Below are positions 34,129 to 43,428 of a DNA stretch of 64,000 nucleotides, piece by piece (positions within the stretch are counted from its first letter, which is position 1; the number at the start of each line of letters is the position of its first letter). The notes under the pieces were generated by a model. That model was not told the DNA's origin. It saw only the letters and a list, made by a program, of their open reading frames with translations, and searched no databases. The position numbers and the translations under genes are program-made. Origin of the DNA: Pseudomonas sp. 2FG (lineage in GTDB: Bacteria; Pseudomonadota; Gammaproteobacteria; Pseudomonadales; Pseudomonadaceae); contig NZ_SCMP01000002.1 of assembly GCF_005502935.1 (NCBI RefSeq), forward strand, positions 276,893 to 340,892. The letters are read 5' to 3'.

Positions 34129-35079
34129 ATGACCCACCCATCCACCCACCCTCTCACCCCCATCAAGCTGGCCGGAGGAGCCCTCGGCTTCAACTGGCTC
34201 CCCGTGTTCGTGGCGCGTGAGCGCGGCATCTTCAAACGCCATGGCCTTGAGGTGGAACTCTGCCGCCTGGGCAGCGTGGACAAGGCAACCGCCGCCGTAC
34301 GCACGGGCGAGGCCGATCTGGCCATCTCGCCACCTGAAGGTGTGCTGGCCGACGCTGCCGCTGGCGGCAATCTGAGGCTGATCGCTGCCAACTGCAACTG
34401 CCTGCCGCTCACTTTGGTGGCGCGCGCGGGCATCGAGCGCATCGAGGACCTGAAGGGCGCCGTGCTCGGCACCTCGTCGCTCACCGAAGGCACGGCCATC
34501 TACACGCGCGAGATGCTGGCCCAACACGGGCTGCAGTACCCGGAGGACTATTCGTTCTCCCTGGCAGGCGTGCACCAGGCGCGCTGGAAGGCGCTGCAGG
34601 ACGGCAGCATCGATGCCGCCGTGCAGCCGCCGCCGTTCAATTTCCTGGCCATCGATGCGGGCTACAGCGACCTCGGCGAGGTCAGCGACTACCTGCCCGA
34701 GATCGCCTTCACCGCCATGCTCGGTCGGCTGGAGTGGGTGCAGGCCCACGAGGTCGCGGTGCTGGCCCTGCTGCGCGCGCTGGCCGAGGCCACCGCGCTT
34801 GTCTACGACGAGATGAACGACGCGACGCTGTTGCCCATCATGATGGAGGTGACCCAGTCGGACGCGGCCTACGCGAAGCGGGCGCTCGACTACATGCGTG
34901 ACAAGTCGGCGTTTGCCCGCTCGCTGGAGATCCCGTCCGCCGCGTTGGACAAGTCGCTGGAGCTGATGGTCAAGGCGGGGCTGCTCGACGCCGCCGCGCA
35001 GGACAGCGCCCGTCGGGGCTGGGACGGCCGCTGGGCGCAACGTGCAGCGCAGGCCGTGAACGCTGGGGAGGCCGTGTGA
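34129..35079 (+). CDS. NMT1/THI5-like substrate-binding protein without signal peptide
   Basis: 316 residues, type 2 periplasmic-binding fold of the SsuA/THI5/NMT1 kind (LGFNWLPVFVARERGIFKRHGLEVEL, AVRTGEADLAISPPEG, GTSSLTEGTAIYTREML). No signal peptide or lipobox is visible at the ATG at 34129 or in the open frame upstream, and no ABC permease or ATPase gene is near. It may therefore be a cytoplasmic binding protein or an enzyme, since related folds include the thiamine enzyme THI5 and dihydroxyphthalate decarboxylase. It follows the vanB-like gene by 44 bases and overlaps the DoxX-like gene (TGATG). Confidence 0.8.
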   Translation: MTHPSTHPLTPIKLAGGALGFNWLPVFVARERGIFKRHGLEVELCRLGSVDKATAAVRTGEADLAISPPEGVLADAAAGGNLRLIAANCNCLPLTLVARAGIERIEDLKGAVLGTSSLTEGTAIYTREMLAQHGLQYPEDYSFSLAGVHQARWKALQDGSIDAAVQPPPFNFLAIDAGYSDLGEVSDYLPEIAFTAMLGRLEWVQAHEVAVLALLRALAEATALVYDEMNDATLLPIMMEVTQSDAAYAKRALDYMRDKSAFARSLEIPSAALDKSLELMVKAGLLDAAAQDSARRGWDGRWAQRAAQAVNAGEAV

Positions 35080-35441
35080 TGGAGGCGCTGAGTCTTGATC
35101 CCCTGGCCGTGCTGCGCGTGCTGTGCGGCGTCTGGTTTCTACCCCACTGCATCGGCAAGGTCCGCAACCTCGGGCCGGCCTCGCAGACCTTCGCCAAGGC
35201 CGGCTTGCACCCGGCGCGGGCCTTCGTGGTGCTGACCATCGTCGTCGAAGTGCTCGCCGGCCTGGGCCTGGTGTTCAACATCTATCCCGAGGTCGCTGCC
35301 GCTCTCGCCGCGGGCGTGCTCGCTGGGGCCAGTTATGCGGTGCTGAAGATCAACGGCTTCAACTGGCGCTGGCAGAAGCAAGGCCCCGAATTCATGGTTT
35401 TCTGGGCCATCGCGGCGCTGCTGTCGGTAGCCGGCTATTGA
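35079..35441 (+). CDS. DoxX-like membrane protein (paralogue of 30265-30624)
   Basis: 120 residues, four transmembrane helices (VLRVLCGVWFLPHCIGK, AFVVLTIVVEVLAGLGLVF, VAAALAAGVLAGASYAVL, FMVFWAIAALLSVAGY). The ATG overlaps the binding-protein stop (TGATG) and is preceded by GGGGAGG. Last gene of the vanA-like operon. DoxX proteins sit in the inner membrane and some pass electrons to quinones; here the role is not known. Confidence 0.85.
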   Translation: MEALSLDPLAVLRVLCGVWFLPHCIGKVRNLGPASQTFAKAGLHPARAFVVLTIVVEVLAGLGLVFNIYPEVAAALAAGVLAGASYAVLKINGFNWRWQKQGPEFMVFWAIAALLSVAGY

Positions 35442-35558
35442 TCCGGCCCTTTAATGTCTTGATTTCCGTAGGGTGGGTTACGCCGCTACGCGGCTAACCC
35501 ACCCTACGACTGCGGACTGCCGGCTGAAAGTTCAAACTTCAGCGGGCCGGATCAATAG
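35435..35558. repeat. Nested inverted repeat, 124 bp
   Basis: Outer arms CTATTGATCCGGCCC (35435-35449) and GGGCCGGATCAATAG (35544-35558) are perfect inverted repeats; the left arm overlaps the DoxX-like stop codon. Inside lies a second hairpin with arms GTAGGGTGGGTTA and TAACCCACCCTAC (35468-35507) and an inner GCCGC/GCGGC stem. The layout, long outer arms around a GTAGGGTG hairpin, is like the MITE at 17425-17579 with different outer arms. It may also act as terminator of the vanA-like operon. Confidence 0.75.
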
Positions 35559-35614
35559 TGGCCTGTGCGGCCAGGTGCCGGCTGTCGGAGCGGCAGCAGG
35601 CCCTCGCTCGGTGA

Positions 35615-36793
<1,179 letters not shown>

Positions 36794-36876
36794 CTTTGCG
36801 TGCCGACGCAGCAATTGCCAGTGTCGGCCCGTAACTATTGGGCGCGTGCCCGCCATTCACTAAACCGAGAAAAATA

Positions 36877-37260
36877 ATGTCTATCTATACGCACGTTACC
36901 GTTGGCACCAACAACCTCTCTCAGGCCCGCGAGTTCTACGACAAAGTGCTGGAAGAGTTGGATTACAAACGTATCGCTGACCTGAATGAAAATGGTTCGA
37001 TCTGGGGTTATGACTCCCCTGCGTTTTTCGTCCTCAAACCCGCAGATGGTGCGCCGGCTACTGTAGGCAATGGCGTTACTGTCAGCTTCCAAGCGCCGAG
37101 TCGTGCTGCTGTTCATGCGTTCCACGAGGCTGCTCTGGCATTGGGGGCCAAGGACGAGGGGCAGCCGGGGCCGCGAGGCTGGGCACCCAATGCCTATGCC
37201 GCCTATACCCGAGACCTCGATGGCAATAAGTTGGCTGTTTATTGCTTCCAACCAGCCTAA
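36877..37260 (+). CDS. VOC (glyoxalase-like) small protein
   Basis: 127 residues, one VOC unit pair: THVTVGTNNLSQAREFYDKVL at the N-terminus and AAYTRDLDGNKLAVYCF at the C-terminus. Such proteins often follow frmA or are stress-related lyases; substrate unknown. ATG at 36877 with GAGAA upstream. It is 83 bases after frmA and may be cotranscribed. Confidence 0.85.
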   Translation: MSIYTHVTVGTNNLSQAREFYDKVLEELDYKRIADLNENGSIWGYDSPAFFVLKPADGAPATVGNGVTVSFQAPSRAAVHAFHEAALALGAKDEGQPGPRGWAPNAYAAYTRDLDGNKLAVYCFQPA

Positions 37261-37597
37261 TTAATCTAGGCAGGGACTATTCGAGTGATTCGGTTCGCTT
37301 GAAGTAATCCGAATAAGGAGCAGCGCTCTTATCTACCGATGCGAGCGCAGCTCTTCTTCACAACTTCCAACCGACCTTCCCTACCATCTTATTGCGGCTT
37401 TGCGCCGAAGTTCTCGGAGGTAGTTTCTCTGCTCAAGGGAAACTCTTATATGGACGCCTCCCGGAACTCAATCGGTAATCATGCTGGCGTGTAGGTAGGA
37501 GCAGTCTTATATCCGGCCTGTTGTGCAGGAGACGTTGTGTTGGCAAGGCATCGCAGCTTGTCCCGGTAGCGGGCACAACCGCAGTGGATAATGACTT
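37261..37597. other. Intergenic region with no recognised gene
   Basis: 337 bases, somewhat AT-richer than the neighbours, with stops in all frames. It should hold the promoter of the TauE/SafE-family gene. I see no clear operator, RNA or repeat. Confidence 0.4.
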
Positions 37598-38338
37598 ATG
37601 CCCCATCTAGGCATTCTTGCATTCGCAATGCCTGCAGCGCTGCTGATTGGCATATCCAAGGGCGGTTTCGGCGGAGCCCTGGGTGGCCTTGCGGTGCCGC
37701 TGCTCGCACTCGTAATGCCGCCAACCCACGCGGCAGCTGTCGTGCTTCCGGTGCTATGCATGGCCGACTTCACAGGACTGCAGCGTTACTATCGAAAGTG
37801 GGACGTTGCCAACCTCAAGATCATGCTACCTGGGGCCATCGTCGGCATTCTGGTTGGCAGCCTGACATTCGGGATGCTCAGCGAGCATCTGATCGGCATG
37901 ATTATCGGCGTCATTGCAATCGTGTTCTTTCTGCTCGGTTTGATCACCGGACAGAACAATACAGGGTCAGAAGAGCCCAAACGCCTCAAGGGTGCACTGC
38001 TCTCTGGAGCATCCGGTTTCACCAGCTTCGTGGCCCATGCCGGCGGGCCTCCGGTGATGATGTACCTGCTCCCCCAGCAGATGGAAAAGGTGCGCTTCAT
38101 AGCCACCTGCAATGTGTTCTTCCTGCTGATCAATGCGATGAAGTTGATTCCCTACACCTTGCTTGGGCAATTCACTCAGGAAAGCCTCCTCACCAGCATG
38201 GCACTGGGGCCAGTGGTAGTGCTCGGGGTATGGCTCGGGGGTTGGCTGCAAGGCAAGGTCAATCAGACGTGGTTCTATCGCATCGCACGACTGGGTCTAC
38301 TCCTTACAGGCACTCAACTGATGATTCAGAACTGGTGA
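37598..38338 (+). CDS. TauE/SafE-family (DUF81) membrane transporter
   Basis: 246 residues, seven to eight transmembrane helices, PF01925. Family marks: IGISKGGFGGALGGLAVPLLAL near the N-terminus and FTSFVAHAGGPPVMMYLLP in the middle. Members export or import sulfonates, sulfite or small organic acids. It is monocistronic, the last gene before the tRNA-Arg, and lies inside the candidate island. The substrate cannot be told from sequence; an organic acid from the aromatic route is possible. Confidence 0.88.
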   Translation: MPHLGILAFAMPAALLIGISKGGFGGALGGLAVPLLALVMPPTHAAAVVLPVLCMADFTGLQRYYRKWDVANLKIMLPGAIVGILVGSLTFGMLSEHLIGMIIGVIAIVFFLLGLITGQNNTGSEEPKRLKGALLSGASGFTSFVAHAGGPPVMMYLLPQQMEKVRFIATCNVFFLLINAMKLIPYTLLGQFTQESLLTSMALGPVVVLGVWLGGWLQGKVNQTWFYRIARLGLLLTGTQLMIQNW

Positions 38339-38490
38339 TTAAACACAGGCAACGAGAGCACTTGAACATCCAGCCGCCCTCAGATCCTGAGTCGCTGCTG
38401 TGAGGTCATCCCGGCTTTCCGACAGTTCTAAACTAGAGTTCGGCCGATTTGAGAGCAGTGATCACGCAGGCTTGGTGCCCACTCGCTCCT

Positions 38491-38530
38491 GGCACAGAGG
38501 CGGCACGGATTAGGCACAGAATTGGCACAA
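38491..38530. repeat. Four 11-bp tandem repeats (GGCAC core) next to the tRNA-Arg
   Basis: GGCAC occurs at 38491, 38502, 38513 and 38524, exactly 11 bp apart, with similar filler (GGCACAGAGGC, GGCACGGATTA, GGCACAGAATT, GGCACAACAC). They lie on the 3' side of the tRNA, just outside its terminator. Evenly spaced short direct repeats beside a tRNA 3' end are typical of arm-type integrase or excisionase binding sites of tRNA-targeting elements. Confidence 0.6.
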
Positions 38531-38538
38531 CACAAAAA

Positions 38539-38569
38539 CAAAGGGCCTAGGTTTTCACCTAAGCCCTTG
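38539..38569 (-). terminator. Terminator of tRNA-Arg
   Basis: Stem AAGGGCCTAGGT (38541-38552) and ACCTAAGCCCTT (38557-38568) with one wobble pair; on the minus strand followed by TGTTTTTG. Similar loop and flanks to 4993-5025. Confidence 0.85.
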
Positions 38570-38576
38570 TCGTATT

Positions 38577-38653
38577 TGGTGCACCAGGCGGGATTCGAAC
38601 CCACGACCCCTGCCTTCGGAGGGCAGTACTCTATCCAGCTGAGCTACTGGTGC
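38577..38653 (-). tRNA. tRNA-Arg (anticodon CCG)
   Basis: 77 nt, with CCA encoded. On the minus strand: acceptor GCACCAG pairs with CTGGTGC, D-arm with AGCTCAGCTGGATAGAG, anticodon stem CTGCC/GGCAG around loop CTCCGAA giving anticodon CCG, and T-arm GTGGGTTCGAATCCCGC. It reads CGG codons. It forms the right boundary of the accessory region and a well-known type of integration target. Confidence 0.97.
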
Positions 38654-39028
38654 GATGCGGGCGCCATGATACGCATCTCGGTGGCAGGCGTCCATGCCAG
38701 GTAGACTTGTTCGTGATATTGAACGAAAGTACTAGGCTGGCCAGTCAATGATCAGAAAAGCGTCACTCTTAATGAGTTTTCGTTAATTTTTTCGAACAGG
38801 CTATTGCCCTTTGCCCGGCGCGACCCTAGGATTCGTTTGAGATTTCAAACGCCTTCGACGCGAACAGGGGCTTACCGTACTCAGCGGCCTGCACCTTGTT
38901 CCAATTGCCGCCGTCAGGGCTCAGTCGGTACGACGTGTCATCCATTATTTCCGGCTGCAGCTGTCTAAGCTGGGTCGAGTCACAACAATTCTGCCCGGTG
39001 CCTGTGTGTCGGGGTAAAGGAGACGGCC
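38654..39028. promoter_or_regulatory. tRNA-Arg and gabD promoter region
   Basis: 375 bases without a gene. The left end should hold the tRNA promoter (a minus-strand TATCAT -10-like box at 38671-38666). A perfect inverted repeat CGTTTGA-GATT-TCAAACG at 38834-38851 may be an operator or a terminator arm upstream of gabD. The gabD ribosome site is AAAGGAGA at 39016-39023. Confidence 0.45.
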
Positions 39029-40471
39029 ATGCAACTCAAAGACGCTCAACTGTTCCGCCAGCAAGCCTATATCGACGGCGCCTGGGTGGACGCGGACAAC
39101 GGCCAGACTATCAAGGTCAACAACCCGGCCACCAACGAGATCATCGGCAGCGTGCCGAAAATGGGCGCCGCCGAAACCCGGCGTGCCATCGAGGCCGCCG
39201 ACAAGGCCCTGCCGGCCTGGCGCGCGCTGACCGCCAAGGACCGCGCCAACAAGCTGCGCCGCTGGTTCGAACTGTTGATCGAGAACCAGGACGACCTCGG
39301 CCGCTTGATGACCCAGGAACAGGGCAAGCCGCTGGCCGAGGCCAAGGGCGAGATCGTCTACGCCGCCTCCTTCATCGAGTGGTTCGCCGAAGAAGCCAAG
39401 CGCGTCTATGGCGACGTGATTCCCGGCCACCAGCCGGACAAGCGCCTGCTGGTGCTCAAGCAACCGATCGGCGTGACTGCGGCTATCACCCCGTGGAACT
39501 TCCCCGCGGCGATGATCACCCGCAAAGCCGGCCCGGCCCTGGCCGCCGGCTGCACCATGGTGATCAAACCGGCCAGCCAGACGCCGTTCTCGGCCCTGGC
39601 GCTGGTCGAACTGGCGCACCGTGCCGGGATCCCGAAAGGCGTGCTCAGCGTGGTCACAGGCTCGGCCGGCGACATCGGCGGCGAGCTGACCAGCAACCCG
39701 ATAGTGCGCAAGCTGTCCTTCACCGGCTCGACCGAAATCGGTCGCCAGCTGATGGCCGAATGCGCCAAGGACATCAAGAAGGTCTCGCTGGAACTGGGCG
39801 GCAACGCGCCGTTCATCGTCTTCGACGACGCCGACCTGGATGCCGCGGTGGACGGCGCCCTCGCCTCCAAGTACCGCAACGCCGGGCAGACCTGCGTGTG
39901 CGCCAACCGCCTGTATGTGCAGGACGGCGTGTATGACGCCTTCGCCGAGAAGCTGAAAGCCGCGGTGGCCAAGCTGAAGATCGGCAACGGTCTGGACGAC
40001 GGCATCACCACCGGCCCGCTGATCGACGAGAAGGCCGTGGCCAAGGTTCAGGAGCATATCGCCGACGCCGTGAGCAAGGGCGCTACGGTGGTCGCCGGCG
40101 GCAACAGCCTGGGCGGCAACTTCTTCGAGCCGACCATCCTGGTCAACGTGCCGAACAACGCCGCGGTCGCCAAGGAAGAGACCTTCGGCCCGCTGGCGCC
40201 GCTGTTCCGCTTCAAGGACGAGGCCGAGGTGATCGCCATGTCCAACGACACCGAATTCGGCCTGGCGTCCTACTTCTATGCCCGCGACCTGGGCCGGGTG
40301 TTCCGCGTCGCCGAGGCGCTGGAGTACGGCATCGTCGGCATCAACACCGGGATCATCTCCACCGAAGTGGCGCCGTTCGGCGGCATCAAGGCCTCGGGCC
40401 TGGGCCGTGAGGGTTCCAAGTACGGCATCGAAGACTATCTGGAAATCAAATACCTCTGCCTCGGCATCTAG
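39029..40471 (+). CDS. gabD: NADP-dependent succinate-semialdehyde dehydrogenase
   Basis: 480 residues, the usual GabD size, cytoplasmic. ALDH marks: TPWNFPAAMITRKAGPALAAGC, catalytic Glu in LELGGNAPFIVFDDADLD, and Cys in NAGQTCVCANRLYVQ with the GabD-specific neighbouring Cys pair. C-terminal APFGGIKASGLGREGSKYGIEDY. It oxidises succinate semialdehyde to succinate, the last step from 4-aminobutyrate. It is followed by gabT after 249 bases and is connected to the spu pathway genes in this window, which produce GABA from putrescine. Confidence 0.97.
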   Translation: MQLKDAQLFRQQAYIDGAWVDADNGQTIKVNNPATNEIIGSVPKMGAAETRRAIEAADKALPAWRALTAKDRANKLRRWFELLIENQDDLGRLMTQEQGKPLAEAKGEIVYAASFIEWFAEEAKRVYGDVIPGHQPDKRLLVLKQPIGVTAAITPWNFPAAMITRKAGPALAAGCTMVIKPASQTPFSALALVELAHRAGIPKGVLSVVTGSAGDIGGELTSNPIVRKLSFTGSTEIGRQLMAECAKDIKKVSLELGGNAPFIVFDDADLDAAVDGALASKYRNAGQTCVCANRLYVQDGVYDAFAEKLKAAVAKLKIGNGLDDGITTGPLIDEKAVAKVQEHIADAVSKGATVVAGGNSLGGNFFEPTILVNVPNNAAVAKEETFGPLAPLFRFKDEAEVIAMSNDTEFGLASYFYARDLGRVFRVAEALEYGIVGINTGIISTEVAPFGGIKASGLGREGSKYGIEDYLEIKYLCLGI

Positions 40472-40720
40472 TAGCTACTGCGCATCGGTGATGCTGCGTT
40501 GCACCTTGTGACCCACATGGATGTGGGAAATGCCGCTACCCGCCGGGAGCGGGTGCGGCCCAGACCTTCGCTCGCTACTAGTCCGATGGTAAAAAGCAAC
40601 AAAGAACCCCTGAGCAGTCGGCAGGGCCGTGGCAGTCGATCATCGTATGCTGCCCGCGCCTTTCCCCGGCTGCGTTACTCCTTGAACTGCGCCGACCGAT
40701 GAGCGGCGAATGAGGACTCT

Positions 40721-42001
40721 ATGAGCAAGACTAACGAATCCCTGATGCAACGCCGCCAGGCCGCCGTTCCGCGCGGTGTCGGCCAGATCCACCCGATCTT
40801 CGCCGAGTCGGCGAAGAACGCCAGCGTGATCGACGTCGAAGGGCGTGAATTCATCGACTTCGCCGGCGGCATCGCGGTGCTCAACACCGGTCACCTGCAC
40901 CCGAAGGTCGTTGCCGCCGTGCAGCAGCAGCTGACCAAGCTGACCCACACCTGCTTCCAGGTACTGGCCTACGAGCCCTACGTGGAAGTCTGCGAGAAGA
41001 TCAACGCCAAGGTCCCGGGCGATTTCGCCAAGAAGACCCTGCTGGTCACCACCGGCTCGGAAGCGGTGGAAAACGCCGTGAAGATCGCCCGTGCCGCCAC
41101 CGGCCGCGCCGGCGTCATCGCCTTCACCGGCGGCTACCACGGCCGCACCATGATGACCCTCGGCCTGACCGGCAAGGTCGTTCCGTACTCGGCCGGCATG
41201 GGCCTGATGCCCGGCGGTATCTTCCGCGCCCAGTACCCCTGCGAACTGCATGGCGTCAGCACCGATGACGCGATCGCCAGCATCGAGCGGATCTTCAAGA
41301 ACGACGCCGAGCCGAAAGACATCGCCGCGATCATCATCGAGCCGGTACAGGGCGAAGGCGGTTTCTACGTCGCGCCGAAAGATTTCATGCAGCGCCTGCG
41401 CGCCCTCTGCGACCAGCACGGCATCCTGCTGATCGCCGACGAAGTCCAGACCGGCGCTGGCCGTACCGGCACCTTCTTCGCCATGGAACAGATGGGCGTG
41501 ACTGCCGACCTGACCACCTTCGCCAAATCCATCGCCGGCGGCTTCCCGTTGGCCGGTGTGTGCGGCAAGGCGGAATACATGGACGCCATCGCCCCGGGTG
41601 GCCTGGGCGGCACCTATGCCGGCAACCCGCTGGCGTGCGTGGCCGCGTTGGCGGTGATGGAAGTGTTCGAGGAAGAACAGCTGCTGGATCGCTGCAAAGC
41701 GGTCGGCGAGCGTCTGGTGACTGGTCTCAAAGCCATCCAGGCCAAGCACAAGAGCATCGGTGACGTGCGCGCCCTCGGCGCCATGATCGCCGTCGAGCTG
41801 TTCGAAGACGGCGACCACCACAAGCCGGCGGCCGCGCTGGTCAACGCCGTGGTGGCCAAGGCCCGCGACAAGGGGCTGATCCTGCTGTCCTGCGGTACCT
41901 ACGGCAACGTCCTGCGCGTGCTGGTGCCGATCACCGCCGAAGACGCACTGCTGGACAAAGGCTTGGCGATCATCGCCGAGTGCTTCAACGAACTCGCCTA
42001 G
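40721..42001 (+). CDS. gabT: 4-aminobutyrate aminotransferase
   Basis: 426 residues, class III PLP aminotransferase. Conserved TTGSEAVENAVKIAR, FTGGYHGRTMMTLGLTGK, ADEVQTGAGRTGTFFAMEQ and the PLP lysine in TFAKSIAGGFPLAGVCGK. It converts GABA and 2-oxoglutarate to succinate semialdehyde and glutamate. The gabD-gabT spacing of 249 bases means gabT could have its own promoter. A strong terminator follows. Confidence 0.97.
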   Translation: MSKTNESLMQRRQAAVPRGVGQIHPIFAESAKNASVIDVEGREFIDFAGGIAVLNTGHLHPKVVAAVQQQLTKLTHTCFQVLAYEPYVEVCEKINAKVPGDFAKKTLLVTTGSEAVENAVKIARAATGRAGVIAFTGGYHGRTMMTLGLTGKVVPYSAGMGLMPGGIFRAQYPCELHGVSTDDAIASIERIFKNDAEPKDIAAIIIEPVQGEGGFYVAPKDFMQRLRALCDQHGILLIADEVQTGAGRTGTFFAMEQMGVTADLTTFAKSIAGGFPLAGVCGKAEYMDAIAPGGLGGTYAGNPLACVAALAVMEVFEEEQLLDRCKAVGERLVTGLKAIQAKHKSIGDVRALGAMIAVELFEDGDHHKPAAALVNAVVAKARDKGLILLSCGTYGNVLRVLVPITAEDALLDKGLAIIAECFNELA

Positions 42002-42024
42002 GGCTCACCAGCCAGGCAGTCCTG

Positions 42025-42051
42025 AGACCCGCTTCGGCGGGTCTTTTTTTT
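42025..42051 (+). terminator. Terminator after gabT
   Basis: AGACCCGC-TTCG-GCGGGTCT (42025-42044) followed by TTTTTTT. Confidence 0.95.
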
Positions 42052-42450
42052 GGCTATGTCGCCGTTATGTGTTGCGCCCAGGCGCCCGGCGCTTGAGTGC
42101 GAGGTAACCTGACGTCGTAGGGTGCGCCGTGCGCACCAAGAACCCGTGGCCTGCGCTGGTGCGCACGGCGCACCCTACCCATTGCTGAGCTTGTAGGCAG
42201 GAGCACTTCCCCAAACGCCTCATGCAACACCTAACTGGTACATAGACTTTTTTTGTAGGCCAGGCGCAACCGCGCAGCAAAGATGCTGCCGGAAGGTGCG
42301 GGCGGGACTGCCAAACAGGACGATTGCGTCTATAGATAGAAGATTGCGCCGTGCGCGCCGGCGGCAGCCTATTGGGCCTGTAACGCACTAGGCTTGTAAC
42401 AGGGGCGCGCCGTTATCCTCTATAGCCTATATCCCTCGAAGGAGTTAGCC
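42052..42450. other. Intergenic region before arsS
   Basis: 399 bases without a gene. It contains the REP-like repeat at 42117-42178 and, near its right end, the presumed arsS promoter; AAGGAG at 42438-42443 supports the GTG start at 42451. Confidence 0.5.
42117..42178. repeat. REP-like inverted repeat, GTAGGGTGCGCC family
   Basis: Arms 42117-42137 and 42158-42178 are perfect inverted copies and identical in sequence to the arms inside the MITE at 17468-17527; only one base differs from those at 3694-3749. Confidence 0.85.
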
Positions 42451-43428
42451 GTGCACGCCATGCTGCCGCTCCTCAATCAATTGACCTTCCCTGCGCTGCG
42501 CCGTGGGCCGCTGCAAGCCTTGCAGGTCAATCTGACCTACCGCTGCAACCAGCGCTGCCTGCACTGCCACGTCAACGCCGGGCCGACCCGCACCGAGAGC
42601 ATGGGCGACGAAACCCTGGCGGTTCTGTATCGGGTGATCGACGCCCATCCGGTGCAGACCCTCGACCTGACCGGTGGGGCGCCGGAGCTGCACCCGCGCT
42701 TTCGCGAGCTGGTCAGCCACGCGCGGCGCGAAGGTTTGCGGGTGATCGATCGCTGCAACCTGACCATCCTCGCTGAGCCGGGCCAGGAGGATCTGGGCGC
42801 GTTCCTCGCCGCCCAGGGTGTCGAGATCACCGCCTCGTTGCCCTGCTACTCGCGGGAGAACGTCGACCGCCAGCGTGGCCAAGGGGTATTCGACGCCAGC
42901 ATCCAGGGGCTGCACCAGCTCAATGCGCTGGGCTATGGGCAAGCCGGCAGCGGGCTGGTCCTCAATCTGGTCTATAACCCGCAAGGCCCCAACTTGCCGC
43001 CGCCGCAGGCGCAGCTGGAGGCCGACTACAAGCAGCATCTGGGTGAGGACTTCGGCATCCGCTTCGATCATTTGCTGTGCATCACCAACCAGCCGATTGC
43101 CCGCTTCGGCAGCACCCTGGTCAGCAAGGGCCAGTTCGCCGCCTACATGCAGCTGCTGCGCGACAGCTACCGGGCGGAAAACCTCGACGGGCTGATGTGC
43201 CGTTCGCTGGTCAGCGTCGATTGGCAGGGTTACCTCTACGACTGCGATTTCAATCAGATGCTCGATCTGCCGCTGGAGCAGCCGGACCGACTGATCGCCC
43301 GTGCGCGCACGCATCTGCGCGATCTGCTCGCGATCGAGTTGGACGGTAATCCGATCGTCGGCCGCGACCACTGCTTCGCCTGCACCGCCGGCCAAGGTTC
43401 CAGCTGCAGTGGGGCGCTAAGCGGATGA
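42451..43428 (+). CDS. arsS: Arsenosugar biosynthesis radical SAM protein ArsS
   Basis: 325 residues. Radical SAM cluster Cys32, Cys36, Cys39 (RCNQRCLHCH), GGAPELHPRF motif, and a C-terminal DUF3641 region ending in a cysteine-rich tail (CFACTAGQGSSCSG) that could bind a second cluster. ArsS transfers a deoxyadenosyl group to dimethylarsenite in the arsenosugar pathway. Cys, not Sec, is present at the usual DRCN position. GTG start with AAGGAG upstream; an ATG is three codons further. The neighbouring flavoprotein overlaps it by 4 bases. No arsM is in the window. Confidence 0.85.
   Translation: MHAMLPLLNQLTFPALRRGPLQALQVNLTYRCNQRCLHCHVNAGPTRTESMGDETLAVLYRVIDAHPVQTLDLTGGAPELHPRFRELVSHARREGLRVIDRCNLTILAEPGQEDLGAFLAAQGVEITASLPCYSRENVDRQRGQGVFDASIQGLHQLNALGYGQAGSGLVLNLVYNPQGPNLPPPQAQLEADYKQHLGEDFGIRFDHLLCITNQPIARFGSTLVSKGQFAAYMQLLRDSYRAENLDGLMCRSLVSVDWQGYLYDCDFNQMLDLPLEQPDRLIARARTHLRDLLAIELDGNPIVGRDHCFACTAGQGSSCSGALSG

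Noticed and set aside
34129..35079. Calling the NMT1-like protein a THI5 thiamine enzyme
   Set aside because: Only the fold phrases match; there is no thiamine gene context, so no enzyme name is given.
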